Part shown: in pieces, positions 17,372 through 29,260 of the stretch
Position numbering within the stretch: the first letter of the stretch is position 1
Layout: every line of letters starts with the position of its first letter
NCBI RefSeq assembly: GCF_013393185.1
Contig: NZ_QJQX01000013.1
Span: forward strand, 53,916 to 117,915
Direction of reading: 5' to 3'
From: Sphingobium lactosutens
GTDB taxonomy: Bacteria > Pseudomonadota > Alphaproteobacteria > Sphingomonadales > Sphingomonadaceae
Length of the DNA stretch: 64,000 nucleotides
Made by a program: the position numbers and the translations under genes
The notes under the pieces: model-generated
Told to the model about the DNA's origin: nothing
The model's input: only the letters and a program-made list of their open reading frames with translations
Databases searched by the model: none

Positions 17372-18129
17372 GCCTGAGGCTGGAGCAGGACGGTCCGATC
17401 GCCCGGTTGCTGATCGACCGGCTGGATCGCCGCAACGCCATGACCCAGGCCATGTGGGAGCAGCTACCCCATCTGGTGGGGGAAGCCATGGCCGATGACA
17501 GCGTCCGCGTACTGATCCTCGCTTCCGCTGCCGCCGGCCTGTTCTGCGCCGGTGCCGACATCAACGAATTTGCCGCCTGTTCGGGCGCGGAGGACTGGCG
17601 CATCGCCAATCAGGCGGCGATCCGCGCCAGCCAATATGCGTTGGCCCATGCCGAAAAGCCGGTGATCGCCGCGATCGACGGCGATTGCGTGGGCGGCGGG
17701 TGCGGCCTTGCCATCGCCTGCGATCTGCGCATCGCATCTCCCACCACGCGCCTGGGCATCACGCCCGCGAAGCTCGGCATCGTCTATTCGCTGTTCGACA
17801 CCAAATTGCTGGTCGATCTGGTCGGGCCGGCGCGGGCCAAACGCATCCTTTTCACTGGCGCGCTGCACGATGCGGATGACGCATTGGCGATCGGCCTGAT
17901 CGACGAGATCGCCGCCGATCCGCTTGCTGCTGCCGATGCTCTCGCGCACATCATCGCCGGCAACGCCCAGCATAGCGTGCGATCGTCGAAGGCGATCATC
18001 CGGCGCATTCTCGATGGACAGGCGGATGACGATGCAACCACGCTGGCGCTGTTCCGCGACGCCTTCACCCTGCCCGACTTTGCCGAAGGCGTGGCGGCGT
18101 TCCGGGAAAAGCGCCGACCGGATTTCTGA
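17368..18129 (+). CDS. Enoyl-CoA hydratase/isomerase (crotonase) family protein
   Basis: A 253-residue crotonase-fold protein. The acyl-CoA oxyanion-hole segments are clear (CAGADI and DGDCVGGGCGLA). However, the two catalytic glutamates of true enoyl-CoA hydratases are not at their usual places: the PE step reads TPAKLGI and the GGTQRL step reads YSLFDT. It is therefore probably an isomerase, decarboxylase, thioesterase or other crotonase-family enzyme rather than a classical hydratase. It is translationally coupled to the upstream HAD phosphatase by an ATGA overlap. Confidence 0.85.
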   Translation: MSLRLEQDGPIARLLIDRLDRRNAMTQAMWEQLPHLVGEAMADDSVRVLILASAAAGLFCAGADINEFAACSGAEDWRIANQAAIRASQYALAHAEKPVIAAIDGDCVGGGCGLAIACDLRIASPTTRLGITPAKLGIVYSLFDTKLLVDLVGPARAKRILFTGALHDADDALAIGLIDEIAADPLAAADALAHIIAGNAQHSVRSSKAIIRRILDGQADDDATTLALFRDAFTLPDFAEGVAAFREKRRPDF

Positions 18130-18247
18130 ATCTCGGTCGATCAACCGATCACACCCTTTGTTAAGCATCAGCCTCTAGCCTGCCCGATACGGATCGGCGG
18201 ACCGCCTCTCGCCGTATTAACCATAACGCCAAGGAAACGACCCCGCT

Positions 18248-19249
18248 GTGGGTGAGAATTTCGCCTTTTTCCTGCCGATCATGATGGCCAGTTTCGGCGT
18301 CGCCTTCCTCATCGTCTGGGGCTGGGGGGCGCGTGGAGCGGGCTGGTGGAGCGGCGCCTTCTTCTCCGTCGCCGGGGGCTTTGCCGTGCCGGCCGCATTC
18401 CAGGCGCTTCCCACCGACCTTTGGGGCATCGTCGCCGACCTGTTCTTCGCCACCGGCTTCCTGCTGTTCAGCCAGGCGTTGCTGGACCGCTGGCGCCGCA
18501 ACTGGATGCTCCGCCTGCGCCTCTTCATCTGGGGTGGATCAGTGGCGCTATGCGGTCTCGCCGTGCTGAACGGCAATGTGCCGCTGGAACTGGTATCGTC
18601 CGATTTCGGCTGCTTCCTGCTCATTTCCCTGCCGCTGATCGCGGCCCGCGGTCGATTGCGTGGCTGGCCCGACCGCGCGCTCTATGCCGCTGCGGTCCTC
18701 GTCTCGCTCGACAATCTGGTGCGCGGCAGCACCATATCCTTCACCTTGCCGAGCGGCGTGCCTTTCCGCGACAGCGACTATGCCTTTCTGATGCAGGCGC
18801 TGGCCTGCATGTTCGGCCTGTTCCTTGCGCTGTCGGCGCTGGCTGCCTGCGTGCTGGACCTGATCGTCCGCTATCGCCACGATGCCCATGTCGATCCGCT
18901 GTCAGGCCTGCTCAATCGACGCGGCTTCGATGAGGCGGTCGCCCGGCTTCGGCGCAAGGGCGGTAGTCTGATCGCTTGCGACATCGACCATTTCAAGGTG
19001 GCCGAGGCCGTCCGCCTCCACTTCGTCGAGCAGGCGGCCGCACGCCTCGGCCTGCCCCAGCCGCTGACCGCCAGCTTCGGCCTCACGAGCCTGCACCAGG
19101 CCGACCCGTCGATCCATGATGCCATCGCCCGCGCCGACAGCGCGCTTTACGAAGCCAAGGAAAAGGGCCGCAACCGCGTTTGCGTCCGCCGTGCGCTCGC
19201 AACGCCGGATGCAATCCCGGCGACGAACGGCCAGTTGCTCCGCGCCTGA
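18248..19249 (+). CDS. Multi-TM membrane protein with degenerate, internally deleted GGDEF domain
   Basis: A 333-residue protein from GTG 18248, preceded by AAGGA. About six or seven hydrophobic segments fill residues 5-208. The cytosolic remainder begins like a diguanylate cyclase (DPLSGLLNRRGF from Asp216, then ACDIDHFK ending at Lys250). It then jumps straight to the part that normally follows the GGDEF signature (VAEAVRL, then SFGLTSL, and ADSALYEAKEKGRN). The segment carrying ND, GH, GD and the GG(D/E)EF active-site loop is absent, with the frame kept. Such a domain should not make cyclic di-GMP. It may be a remnant or act as a partner or scaffold. Confidence 0.85.
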   Translation: MGENFAFFLPIMMASFGVAFLIVWGWGARGAGWWSGAFFSVAGGFAVPAAFQALPTDLWGIVADLFFATGFLLFSQALLDRWRRNWMLRLRLFIWGGSVALCGLAVLNGNVPLELVSSDFGCFLLISLPLIAARGRLRGWPDRALYAAAVLVSLDNLVRGSTISFTLPSGVPFRDSDYAFLMQALACMFGLFLALSALAACVLDLIVRYRHDAHVDPLSGLLNRRGFDEAVARLRRKGGSLIACDIDHFKVAEAVRLHFVEQAAARLGLPQPLTASFGLTSLHQADPSIHDAIARADSALYEAKEKGRNRVCVRRALATPDAIPATNGQLLRA

Positions 19250-19258
19250 CTGGCCGGT

Positions 19259-19636
19259 TCACTTGCCCGCGTAGGTCATCGCCTCGATCTTGTTACCGTC
19301 AGGGTCACAGACGAACGCGCCATAATAATGCGCGTCATATTGGTCCCTGATCCCCGGCGCGCCATCGCTTCGTCCGCCACTCGCCAAGGCGGCTGCGTAA
19401 AAGCGGTCGACCATCGCCCGGTCCTCCGCACCGAAGGCGACATGACTGCCATTGCCTGCTGTCGCCGGCTTGCCATCCAATGGCGTTTCGGCGCTGAACA
19501 TCAGATGCCCGCTGCCATAATCAGCGGAGGTTGCAGATGCCTTCATCAATGTCAGCCCCAATATCGGCAGCACCGCATCGTAGAATATCCGGGCACGCGC
19601 CACGTCGTTGGTGCCCACCGAAACATGATGGATCAT
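19259..19636 (-). CDS. VOC (glyoxalase/bleomycin-resistance) family protein
   Basis: A 125-residue protein of the vicinal-oxygen-chelate fold, from ATG 19636, which follows a strong ribosome binding site (GGAGAGGAGCGAGG). The start MIHHVSVGTNDV gives the first metal-ligand His and FVCDPDGNKIEAMTY gives the C-terminal Glu. A 29-codon upstream extension is open but not VOC-like. The actual substrate is unknown; many such proteins are annotated as glyoxalases without proof. It converges on the degenerate GGDEF gene with a nine-base gap. Confidence 0.88.
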   Translation of the reverse strand: MIHHVSVGTNDVARARIFYDAVLPILGLTLMKASATSADYGSGHLMFSAETPLDGKPATAGNGSHVAFGAEDRAMVDRFYAAALASGGRSDGAPGIRDQYDAHYYGAFVCDPDGNKIEAMTYAGK

Positions 19637-19704
19637 CCTCGCTCCTCTCCAACCCGTTCCGGACGAACGTGCGTCTCGCCGGCATGATCCTGCTTCGTGG
19701 CAAA

Positions 19705-19741
19705 AAAGAAAAGGCCCCCGCAACGCGGAGGCCTTTTCTTT
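19705..19741 (-). terminator. Rho-independent terminator of the mdh-suc-lpd operon
   Basis: A perfect 12-bp stem (AAAGAAAAGGCC, 19705-19716, with GGCCTTTTCTTT, 19730-19741) has a GC-rich loop. Read on the minus strand it ends in a run of T residues 22 bases past the lpd stop. It is A/T-symmetrical, so it could also work on the plus strand. Confidence 0.88.
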
Positions 19742-19762
19742 ACAGTCCGATCTCGCGACCGA

Positions 19763-21163
<1,401 letters not shown>

Positions 21164-21184
21164 GGGGTTTTCCCTTCTCCAGTC

Positions 21185-21254
21185 ATGCCAGTCAAAGCTG
21201 GCATTTCTCCGGTCCGATTCAAGGACCGAAGACGCCCCGGCCGTAGCCGGGGCG
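21185..21254. repeat. Three tandem hairpins between sucB and lpd
   Basis: The 108-base sucB-lpd spacer holds three consecutive inverted repeats: ATGCCAG/CTGGCAT (21185-21191, 21198-21204), CGGTCC/GGACCG (21210-21215, 21223-21228) and CGCCCCGG/CCGGGGCG (21233-21240, 21247-21254). None is followed by a T-run on the minus strand, so they look like mRNA processing or stability elements rather than terminators. Confidence 0.7.
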
Positions 21255-21271
21255 ATGTTAAACGATGATTA

Positions 21272-22522
21272 TTACAGGTCGATCAGCAGACGGGTCGGAT
21301 CCTCGATCGCGTTCTTGACCGCGACGAGGAAAGTCACCGCTTCGCGACCGTCGATCAGACGATGGTCGTAGCTGAGCGCCAGATACATCATCGGACGGAT
21401 CACGATCTCGCCATTGCGGACGACCGGACGGTCCTCGATGCGATGCAGGCCCAGAACCGCCGACTGGGGCGGGTTGATGATCGGGCTAGACAGCAGCGAG
21501 CCGAACACGCCGCCATTGGAGATGGTGAAGGTGCCGCCCTTCATATCTTCCATCGTCAGCTTGCCTTCCTTGGCCTTCTTGCCGAAGCCGCCGATGGTCT
21601 TTTCGATATCGGCGACGCTCAGGCTTTCCGCGTTGCGGATGACCGGAACGACGAGGCCGGTCGGGGCCGAGACGGCGACCGAAATGTCGGCGAAATCATT
21701 ATAGACGATCTCGTCGCCTTCGATCTGCGCATTGACGCCCGGAATGTCGCGGAGCGCCATGCAGACGGCCTTGGTGAAGAAGCCCATGAAGCCCAGACGG
21801 ACGCCATGCTTCTTCTCGAACAGGTCCTTATATTTGGCGCGCGCTTCGATGACGTTGGTCATGTCGACGTCGTTGTAGGTCGTCAGCAGGGCGGCGTTGT
21901 TCTGCGCTTCCTTCAGACGCTTGGCGACGGTTTGGCGCAGGCGGGTCATCTTGACGCGTTCCTGCTTGCGGCTCGGACCAGCGGCCGGGGCGTCGGCGGC
22001 AGGGGCGGCAGCGACCGCACCCGCGGCCGCCTTGGCGGTGCCCGCGGCGACGGCGGCGGTGACGTCGTCCTTGGTCAGGCGGCCATCCTTGCCGGTGCCC
22101 TTGATCTTGCTCGGATCAAGGCCATGCTCCAGCACCAGGCGGCGGACCGCCGGCGACAGGGTCAGGTTGCCGCCGTCTTCGTCGTCCGAAGCGGCAGGAG
22201 CCGAGGCCGCCGGCGCCGGGGCAGCGGCTTCCGCCTTGGCGGCGGGCGCAGCGGCAGCAGGGGCCGGAGCAGCAGCGGCAGCACCGCCTTCGTTCACATA
22301 GGCCAGCAGCGCGCCGACCTCGACCGTGTCGCCTTCCTTGGCGATGATATCGCCCATGACGCCGGCGACGGTCGAAGGCACGTCAACCGCGACCTTGTCG
22401 GTTTCCAGACTGACGATCGGCTCGTCGACCTTAACGGCTTCACCGGGCTTCTTGAGCCACTGGCCCACGGTTGCTTCGGTAACGGATTCGCCCAGCGTGG
22501 GGACTTTGACTTCGGTTGCCAT
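21272..22522 (-). CDS. sucB: 2-oxoglutarate dehydrogenase E2, dihydrolipoamide succinyltransferase
   Basis: A 416-residue core subunit that transfers succinyl from E1 to CoA. The single lipoyl domain has the attachment Lys43 in [11 protein letters not shown]. An Ala/Pro-rich flexible linker (about 90-130) leads to a peripheral-subunit-binding domain ([22 protein letters not shown]). A second Ala-rich linker precedes the acyltransferase domain with the catalytic His in SYDHRLIDG. It follows sucA by eight bases, the tightest junction of the operon. Confidence 0.97.
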   Translation of the reverse strand: MATEVKVPTLGESVTEATVGQWLKKPGEAVKVDEPIVSLETDKVAVDVPSTVAGVMGDIIAKEGDTVEVGALLAYVNEGGAAAAAPAPAAAAPAAKAEAAAPAPAASAPAASDDEDGGNLTLSPAVRRLVLEHGLDPSKIKGTGKDGRLTKDDVTAAVAAGTAKAAAGAVAAAPAADAPAAGPSRKQERVKMTRLRQTVAKRLKEAQNNAALLTTYNDVDMTNVIEARAKYKDLFEKKHGVRLGFMGFFTKAVCMALRDIPGVNAQIEGDEIVYNDFADISVAVSAPTGLVVPVIRNAESLSVADIEKTIGGFGKKAKEGKLTMEDMKGGTFTISNGGVFGSLLSSPIINPPQSAVLGLHRIEDRPVVRNGEIVIRPMMYLALSYDHRLIDGREAVTFLVAVKNAIEDPTRLLIDL

Positions 22523-22530
22523 GAGCTAAA

Positions 22531-25326
22531 TCAGCCTTTCTTCTGGCGACGGATTTCTTCACGAACGCTGTGACCCAGCGCATCGGCGACGAGGGCGCCC
22601 TGTTCGGACACATGGCGCGACGCCAGGCCCGTGGCGGGCGAGGCGGACGCCTTGCGACCGGCATAGCGGGCGCGCATCGGCGCCTTGCCGGCCTGGGCCA
22701 GCGCTTCCTCGACATAGGGTTCCACGAAGAACCAGGCGCCGTTGTTGCGCGGTTCTTCCTGGCACCAGACGACCTCTTCCAGGTTGGTCATGCGCTCGAT
22801 GCGCTTGGCCAGAGCGTCGGTCGCGAACGGGTAGATCTGTTCGATGCGAACGATCTGCACGTCCGTGTCGCCGGCGGCGTCACGGGCTTCCATCAGGTCG
22901 TAGAAGACCTTGCCCGAACATAGGACCAGACGCTTCGTATCCTTGTCCGGCGCCGCATTCGGGTCTGACAGGATGCGCTTGAACTGGGTTTCACCCTGGA
23001 AGTCCTCGGCCTTGCTGACCGCCAGCTTGTGACGCAGCAGCGACTTGGGCGCCATGATGATGAGCGGCTTGCGGAACGGACGCAGCATCTGGCGGCGCAG
23101 GGCGTGGAAGTAATTGGCCGGGGTCGTGATGTTCGCGACCTGGATATTACCTTCCGCGCAGAGCTGGAGGTAACGCTCCAGACGGGCCGAGCTATGCTCC
23201 GGCCCCTGCCCTTCATAGCCGTGCGGCAACAGGCAGACGAGGCCGTTGGACCGCAGCCACTTGGTTTCCGACGAGGCGATATACTGGTCGAAGATGATCT
23301 GCGCGCCATTGGCGAAGTCGCCGAACTGGGCTTCCCAGATCACCAGGCTCTTCGGATCGGCCAAGGCAAAGCCATATTCGAAGCCAAGCACGCCATATTC
23401 GGACAGTGGCGAATCCAGCACCTCGAAACGGCCATGCGGCACGGTCGAGAGCGGGATGTACTTCTTCTCGCTGTCCTGATCGGTCCAGACCGCATGACGC
23501 TGGCTGAAGGTGCCGCGACCCGAGTCCTGACCCGAAAGACGGACGCCATAGCCTTCCGACAGCAGCGAGCCGAAGGCCAGCGCCTCACCGGTCGCCCAGT
23601 CGAAATTCTCGCCCGACTTGAACATCTCGGCCTTGGCATCCAGCACGCGCTTCAGCGTCTTGTGGATGTTGTGGCCTTCGGGAACGGTGGTCAGCGTCTT
23701 GCCGAGGCCGTCGAACAGCTTGGTGCTGATCGCCGATTCCACGCTCTGGCGCGCGGTTTCCGCGTCGGCGGGCTTGTGCAGGCCCGACCAGCGGCCGGCG
23801 AACCAGTCCGCCTTGTTCGACTTGTAGCTCTTGGCCGCCTCGAATTCGTCTTCCAGATGGGCAACGAACTCGTCGGTGGTGCCGGCAACGAACGCATCGT
23901 CGACAACGCCTTCCGCCTTCAGGCGCGCCGCATAGACGTCGCTGACAGGCGGATGCTGGCGGATTTCCTTATACATCAGCGGCTGGGTGAAGCCCGGCTC
24001 GTCGCCTTCATTGTGGCCGAAGCGGCGATAGCACCACATGTCGATCACGATGTCGCGGTGGAAGGTCTGGCGATATTCCATCGCCAGCTTGCACGCGAAG
24101 GTCACGGCTTCGGGATCGTCGCCATTGACGTGCAGGATCGGCGCTTGGACACCCTTCGCCACATCCGACGGATAGGGCGAGCCGCGCGAGAATTGCGGGC
24201 TGGTGGTGAAGCCGATCTGGTTGTTGATGATGAAGTGGACGCAGCCACCGGTATTGTAACCATGCACGCCCGAGAAGCCGAGGCATTCCCAGACGATGCC
24301 CTGCCCCGCAAACGCCGCGTCACCGTGGATCAGCACGGGCAGGACCTGCTCATGTTTGGCCAGGTCATCGCGGAAGGTCTGCTGCGCGCGGACCTTGCCC
24401 AGCACCACCGGATCGACGGTTTCGAGGTGCGAAGGGTTGGGAACCAGCGACATGTGCACCTTGATGCTGTCGAACTCACGGTCGGTCGACGTGCCCAAGT
24501 GATATTTGACGTCGCCCGAACCGCCCACATCTTCGGGGTTGGCGGTGCCGCCCGAAAATTCGTGGAAGATGACGCGGAAGCCCTTGGCCATCACATTGGC
24601 CAGCACGTTCAGGCGGCCGCGGTGGGCCATGCCGAACACGATCTCGCGCACGCCCGACGACCCGCCATATTTGATGACCGCTTCGAGCGCGGGGATCATG
24701 GACTCGCCACCGTCGAGACCGAAGCGCTTGGTGCCGACATATTTGCGGCCCAGGAACTTTTCATACTGCTCGCCCTGGATGACCTTGGCCAGGATCGCCT
24801 TCTTGCCCTCGGGCGTGAAGTGGATTTCCTTGTCCTTGCCTTCCAGACGGTCCTGAAGGAAGCGGCGCTCCTCCACGTCGGCGATGTGCATGTACTCAAG
24901 GCCGACATTGCCGCAATAATTGGCGCGCAGGATCGCGACGATCTCCGCCACGGTCGCATATTGCACGCCCAGCGTACCGCCCAGATAGACCTTCTTGTTG
25001 AGGTCGGTCAGGCCGTGATATTCCGGGGTGAGGTCAGCCGGCAGGTCACGCTTGGCCAGGCCCAGCGGATCGAGGTTGGCGGCCAGATGACCGCGCACGC
25101 GATAGGTGCGGATCAGCAACTGCGCGCGGATGGCATCATCGGCGGCGGCAACGGCGTCGGTGTCCGACACGGCCTTGCCCGCAGCCTTGGCGGCGGCCTT
25201 CACGGCGACCTGCATCTGCGTGGGGTCCATTGCCCCCGTCAGATCGTCGGTATCGCTCAGCGGCCAGTTATCGCGCGCCCAGCTTGGGCCTCGCTCAATC
25301 TCGAATTCCTGGTTCTCGTAACCCAT
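22531..25326 (-). CDS. sucA: 2-oxoglutarate dehydrogenase E1
   Basis: A 931-residue thiamine-diphosphate enzyme decarboxylating 2-oxoglutarate and succinylating the lipoyl arm of E2. The N-terminal segment has the short conserved helix used for complex binding. The thiamine-binding core includes the GMAHRGRLNVLAN region and HGDAAFAGQG, and the transketolase-like C-terminal part has LLPHGYEGQGPEHSS. The length is typical of SucA. It begins 91 bases after sucD, across a spacer that contains a 9-bp hairpin. Confidence 0.97.
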   Translation of the reverse strand: MGYENQEFEIERGPSWARDNWPLSDTDDLTGAMDPTQMQVAVKAAAKAAGKAVSDTDAVAAADDAIRAQLLIRTYRVRGHLAANLDPLGLAKRDLPADLTPEYHGLTDLNKKVYLGGTLGVQYATVAEIVAILRANYCGNVGLEYMHIADVEERRFLQDRLEGKDKEIHFTPEGKKAILAKVIQGEQYEKFLGRKYVGTKRFGLDGGESMIPALEAVIKYGGSSGVREIVFGMAHRGRLNVLANVMAKGFRVIFHEFSGGTANPEDVGGSGDVKYHLGTSTDREFDSIKVHMSLVPNPSHLETVDPVVLGKVRAQQTFRDDLAKHEQVLPVLIHGDAAFAGQGIVWECLGFSGVHGYNTGGCVHFIINNQIGFTTSPQFSRGSPYPSDVAKGVQAPILHVNGDDPEAVTFACKLAMEYRQTFHRDIVIDMWCYRRFGHNEGDEPGFTQPLMYKEIRQHPPVSDVYAARLKAEGVVDDAFVAGTTDEFVAHLEDEFEAAKSYKSNKADWFAGRWSGLHKPADAETARQSVESAISTKLFDGLGKTLTTVPEGHNIHKTLKRVLDAKAEMFKSGENFDWATGEALAFGSLLSEGYGVRLSGQDSGRGTFSQRHAVWTDQDSEKKYIPLSTVPHGRFEVLDSPLSEYGVLGFEYGFALADPKSLVIWEAQFGDFANGAQIIFDQYIASSETKWLRSNGLVCLLPHGYEGQGPEHSSARLERYLQLCAEGNIQVANITTPANYFHALRRQMLRPFRKPLIIMAPKSLLRHKLAVSKAEDFQGETQFKRILSDPNAAPDKDTKRLVLCSGKVFYDLMEARDAAGDTDVQIVRIEQIYPFATDALAKRIERMTNLEEVVWCQEEPRNNGAWFFVEPYVEEALAQAGKAPMRARYAGRKASASPATGLASRHVSEQGALVADALGHSVREEIRRQKKG

Positions 25327-25373
25327 TGCCTTGTCCCATCCCAGCCGCGTGCAGTCGCGGAAGCGGGAAAATA

Positions 25374-25397
25374 GCGGCCGGGGTGCAGCCCGGCCGC
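25374..25397. repeat. Hairpin between sucD and sucA
   Basis: A perfect 9-bp stem, GCGGCCGGG (25374-25382) with CCCGGCCGC (25389-25397), and a six-base loop. No T-run follows, so it is a candidate for differential mRNA stability within the operon. Confidence 0.65.
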
Positions 25398-25417
25398 CCT
25401 CATATTATAGGAGCTGT

Positions 25418-26302
25418 TTAGCCCTTCAGCACTTCGACCAGCGTCGAACCCAGCTCGGACGGGCTGGCGGCAACCTTGATGCCGGCCGCTTCCATCGCTG
25501 CGATCTTGCTTTCCGCGTCGCCCTTGCCGCCCGACACGATCGCGCCGGCATGGCCCATGCGACGGCCCGGAGGGGCAGTACGACCCGCGATGAAGCCGGC
25601 CATCGGCTTCTTGCGGCCACGCTTGGCTTCGTCGATCAGGAACTGGGCAGCCTGCTCTTCCGCGTCGCCGCCGATTTCGCCGATCATGATGATCGATTCA
25701 GTGGCGTCGTCGGCCAGGAACAGTTCCAGCACGTCGATGAAGTTGGTGCCGTTGACCGGGTCGCCGCCGATGCCGACCGCGGTGGTCTGGCCCAGGCCAG
25801 CGTTGGTGGTCTGGAACACGGCTTCATAGGTCAGCGTGCCGGAACGCGACACGACACCGACCGAACCCTTCGAAAAGATCGAACCGGGCATGATGCCGAT
25901 CTTGCACTCGCCGGGGGTCAGGACGCCGGGGCAGTTCGGGCCGATCAGGCGCGACTTCGAACCCGACAGAGCGCGCTTCACGCGGACCATGTCGAGAACC
26001 GGGATGCCTTCGGTGATCGCGACGATCAGCGGGATTTCGGCATCGATCGCTTCCAGGATCGAGTCGGCGGCGAACGGCGGCGGAACGTAGATGACCGAAG
26101 CATCGGCGCCGGTCTTCGACTTGGCTTCCGCGACGGTGTCGTACATCGGCAGGCCGATATGGGTCGTGCCGCCCTTGCCGGGGGTCACGCCGGCAACCAT
26201 CTGGGTGCCGTAGGCCAGAGCCTGTTCGGTGTGGAAGGTGCCGGTGGCACCGGTCATACCCTGGGTGATGACCTTGGTGTTCTTGTTCACCAGAATGGAC
26301 AT
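25418..26302 (-). CDS. sucD: Succinyl-CoA synthetase alpha subunit
   Basis: A 294-residue subunit from ATG 26302 ([12 protein letters not shown], the standard family start). It binds CoA and carries the phospho-histidine in [15 protein letters not shown], and the Rossmann-type CoA-binding part is at the N-terminus ([16 protein letters not shown]). The enzyme needs the beta subunit SucC, which is not in this operon or elsewhere in the window, although in many alphaproteobacteria sucC sits directly between mdh and sucD. Here mdh is the immediate upstream neighbour. Confidence 0.96.
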   Translation of the reverse strand: MSILVNKNTKVITQGMTGATGTFHTEQALAYGTQMVAGVTPGKGGTTHIGLPMYDTVAEAKSKTGADASVIYVPPPFAADSILEAIDAEIPLIVAITEGIPVLDMVRVKRALSGSKSRLIGPNCPGVLTPGECKIGIMPGSIFSKGSVGVVSRSGTLTYEAVFQTTNAGLGQTTAVGIGGDPVNGTNFIDVLELFLADDATESIIMIGEIGGDAEEQAAQFLIDEAKRGRKKPMAGFIAGRTAPPGRRMGHAGAIVSGGKGDAESKIAAMEAAGIKVAASPSELGSTLVEVLKG

Positions 26303-26346
26303 ATGTGTCCCTTTATTCTCTGTGGACGTGGCACTTGGGTCTAAAG

Positions 26347-26385
26347 CGTCCCGTTCCAGGCTGCGCACTTACCTGGAACGGGACG
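26347..26385. repeat. 14-bp hairpin between mdh and sucD
   Basis: CGTCCCGTTCCAGG (26347-26360) pairs perfectly with CCTGGAACGGGACG (26372-26385) around an 11-base loop. On the minus strand it follows mdh and is not trailed by a T-run. It probably protects the mdh 3' end or gives partial attenuation before sucD. Confidence 0.75.
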
Positions 26386-26400
26386 GTGCAGCTTGAAAGC

Positions 26401-27688
<1,288 letters not shown>

Positions 27689-28801
27689 CTATTTCGGCCC
27701 GTGGCCGAGCGCCAGATAGTCGTCGGACTGCATTTCCATCAGGCGCGACACGGTACGCTCGAACTCGAACGCGCCATCGCCCTCCGGATAGAGTCGCATC
27801 GGCTCCGCATCGGCTGACGCCAGCAGCTTCACCTTATACTCGTAGAGCGAGTCGATCAGCGTCACAAAGCGTGCAGCCTCGTTGCGCTTCTCCGGCCCCA
27901 GCACTGGAACACCGACGATGATGACGGTGTGATATTTGCGCGCGATAGCCAGATAGTCCGGCGCGCCACGCGCCTCCGCACAGAGCCGCTTAAACGAGAA
28001 GACCGCAACGCCCTTCAGGCTCTTGGGCACATGCATGGTGCGCCCACCCTGCACGACGATTTCCTCCGAAGGCACCTTTGCCCGATCCTCAACCGAAAAG
28101 TCGGTCAGGCGGAAAAAGGCTTCGGACAGCGCCCTCGTCGCTTCCGGGCCGTTAGGGACATGCCACAGCTTCGAATCGCCCAGGCGGTCGCGCCGGTAAT
28201 CGGTCGGCCCGTTCAGCGTCATCACGTCCAGCTTCGCCTTTATGAGGTCGATGAAAGGCAGGAAAAGCTGGCGGTTTAGGCCATTCTTGTAGAGTTCGTC
28301 CGGCTCGCGGTTAGACGTGGTGACGATCGTCACCCGCTTTTCCAGCAGGCCGGTGAACAGGCGCGACATGATCGCGGCATCGGCCATATTGTTGACGACC
28401 ATCTCGTCGAAGCAGAGCAGCCGCGCCTCTTCGGCCAGCGACTCGACCACCGGCGGGATCGGATCGCCCGTCTCCGACTTGCGCGCCTCGGCCAGCCGCG
28501 CATGGACGTCGAGCATGAATTCGTGGAAATGGGCGCGCTTCTTGCGCTTCACCTGAACCGTATCGAAGAACAGGTCCATGAGCATCGATTTGCCGCGCCC
28601 GACCCCACCCCACATATAAAGGCCGCGCGGCGGCTCGGGCGCCTTGCGCAGCAGCTTCCACAGGGTCGATCCGCGCGCCGGGGCCGCCTCCAGCTCCTGC
28701 TGTAGCCGATCGAGTCGTTCCGCGCCCGCACGCTGGTCCGGGTCAGGCCTCAGTTCGCCGGCCTGCACCAGCGCGTCGTAGCGGGCGATGACGCTCGTCA
28801 C
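27689..28801 (-). CDS. zapE: Cell division protein ZapE (AFG1-like ATPase)
   Basis: A 370-residue P-loop ATPase of the AFG1/ZapE family, reported to act on the FtsZ ring or in quality control of membrane proteins. Walker A is GGVGRGKS, Walker B is LLCFDEM, and sensor residues follow in VTTSNREP. GTG 28801 is the start, overlapping the stop of the thioesterase gene by four bases (GTGA). The order sdhB-thioesterase-zapE is tightly packed, so zapE is probably made from the sdhB transcript. Confidence 0.93.
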   Translation of the reverse strand: MTSVIARYDALVQAGELRPDPDQRAGAERLDRLQQELEAAPARGSTLWKLLRKAPEPPRGLYMWGGVGRGKSMLMDLFFDTVQVKRKKRAHFHEFMLDVHARLAEARKSETGDPIPPVVESLAEEARLLCFDEMVVNNMADAAIMSRLFTGLLEKRVTIVTTSNREPDELYKNGLNRQLFLPFIDLIKAKLDVMTLNGPTDYRRDRLGDSKLWHVPNGPEATRALSEAFFRLTDFSVEDRAKVPSEEIVVQGGRTMHVPKSLKGVAVFSFKRLCAEARGAPDYLAIARKYHTVIIVGVPVLGPEKRNEAARFVTLIDSLYEYKVKLLASADAEPMRLYPEGDGAFEFERTVSRLMEMQSDDYLALGHGPK

Positions 28802-29259
28802 TTGCGGGTTGGCATCTTGCGCAGTGTCGCGGTGGACGCCGCGACCGGCTGGCCGTTCTGAGTGATGAGCATCCGCAGGAAGAAGAGCCGCCCGGTTTCC
28901 TGCAGCACTTCCAACTCAGCGATCAGGTCGGGTCCAACTTTGCCAGCGTCGAGATATTGCATGGAAAGGTCGATGGTCACGCCATTGACCTGCTCCTCAC
29001 GCCCCATCGCCCAAAGGCCACCGAAATAGGCATGATCGGCGAAGGCAGCCAGAAAACCGCCATGTAGCGTGTCGAGTCGATTGCGATGGCTAGACCGTGT
29101 TTCCAGTCCCACCAGCGCCTTCGTCGCGCTCTCGCCACGCATGTAACCACGGCCGATGGCTTGCAGGAAAGTATCGGGATGCGGGTCGGACCATTGCGTC
29201 CAACCCGACCATTTTCCCTCGGTCAGCGGTTTCCCGCCCGCAACGCCGTCACTCGCCAA
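28798..29259 (-). CDS. PaaI-type hotdog-fold thioesterase
   Basis: A 153-residue hotdog-fold protein with the motif LDTLHGGFLAAFADHA, which carries the HGG signature and acidic residue of PaaI-type acyl-CoA thioesterases. It appears to start at TTG 29259, one base after the sdhB stop (TAA-G-TTG), which implies translational coupling; the next in-frame Met is deep inside the domain. It overlaps zapE by four bases. The acyl substrate is unknown. Confidence 0.85.
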   Translation of the reverse strand: MASDGVAGGKPLTEGKWSGWTQWSDPHPDTFLQAIGRGYMRGESATKALVGLETRSSHRNRLDTLHGGFLAAFADHAYFGGLWAMGREEQVNGVTIDLSMQYLDAGKVGPDLIAELEVLQETGRLFFLRMLITQNGQPVAASTATLRKMPTRK

Positions 29260-29260
29260 C

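Noticed and set aside
22180..22290. GC-rich repetitive stretch in sucB taken for a repeat element
   Set aside because: It encodes the normal Ala/Pro-rich linker of E2 proteins.
23029..25374. 781-codon plus-strand frame antisense to sucA
   Set aside because: Antisense shadow of a conserved enzyme gene with no recognisable motif.
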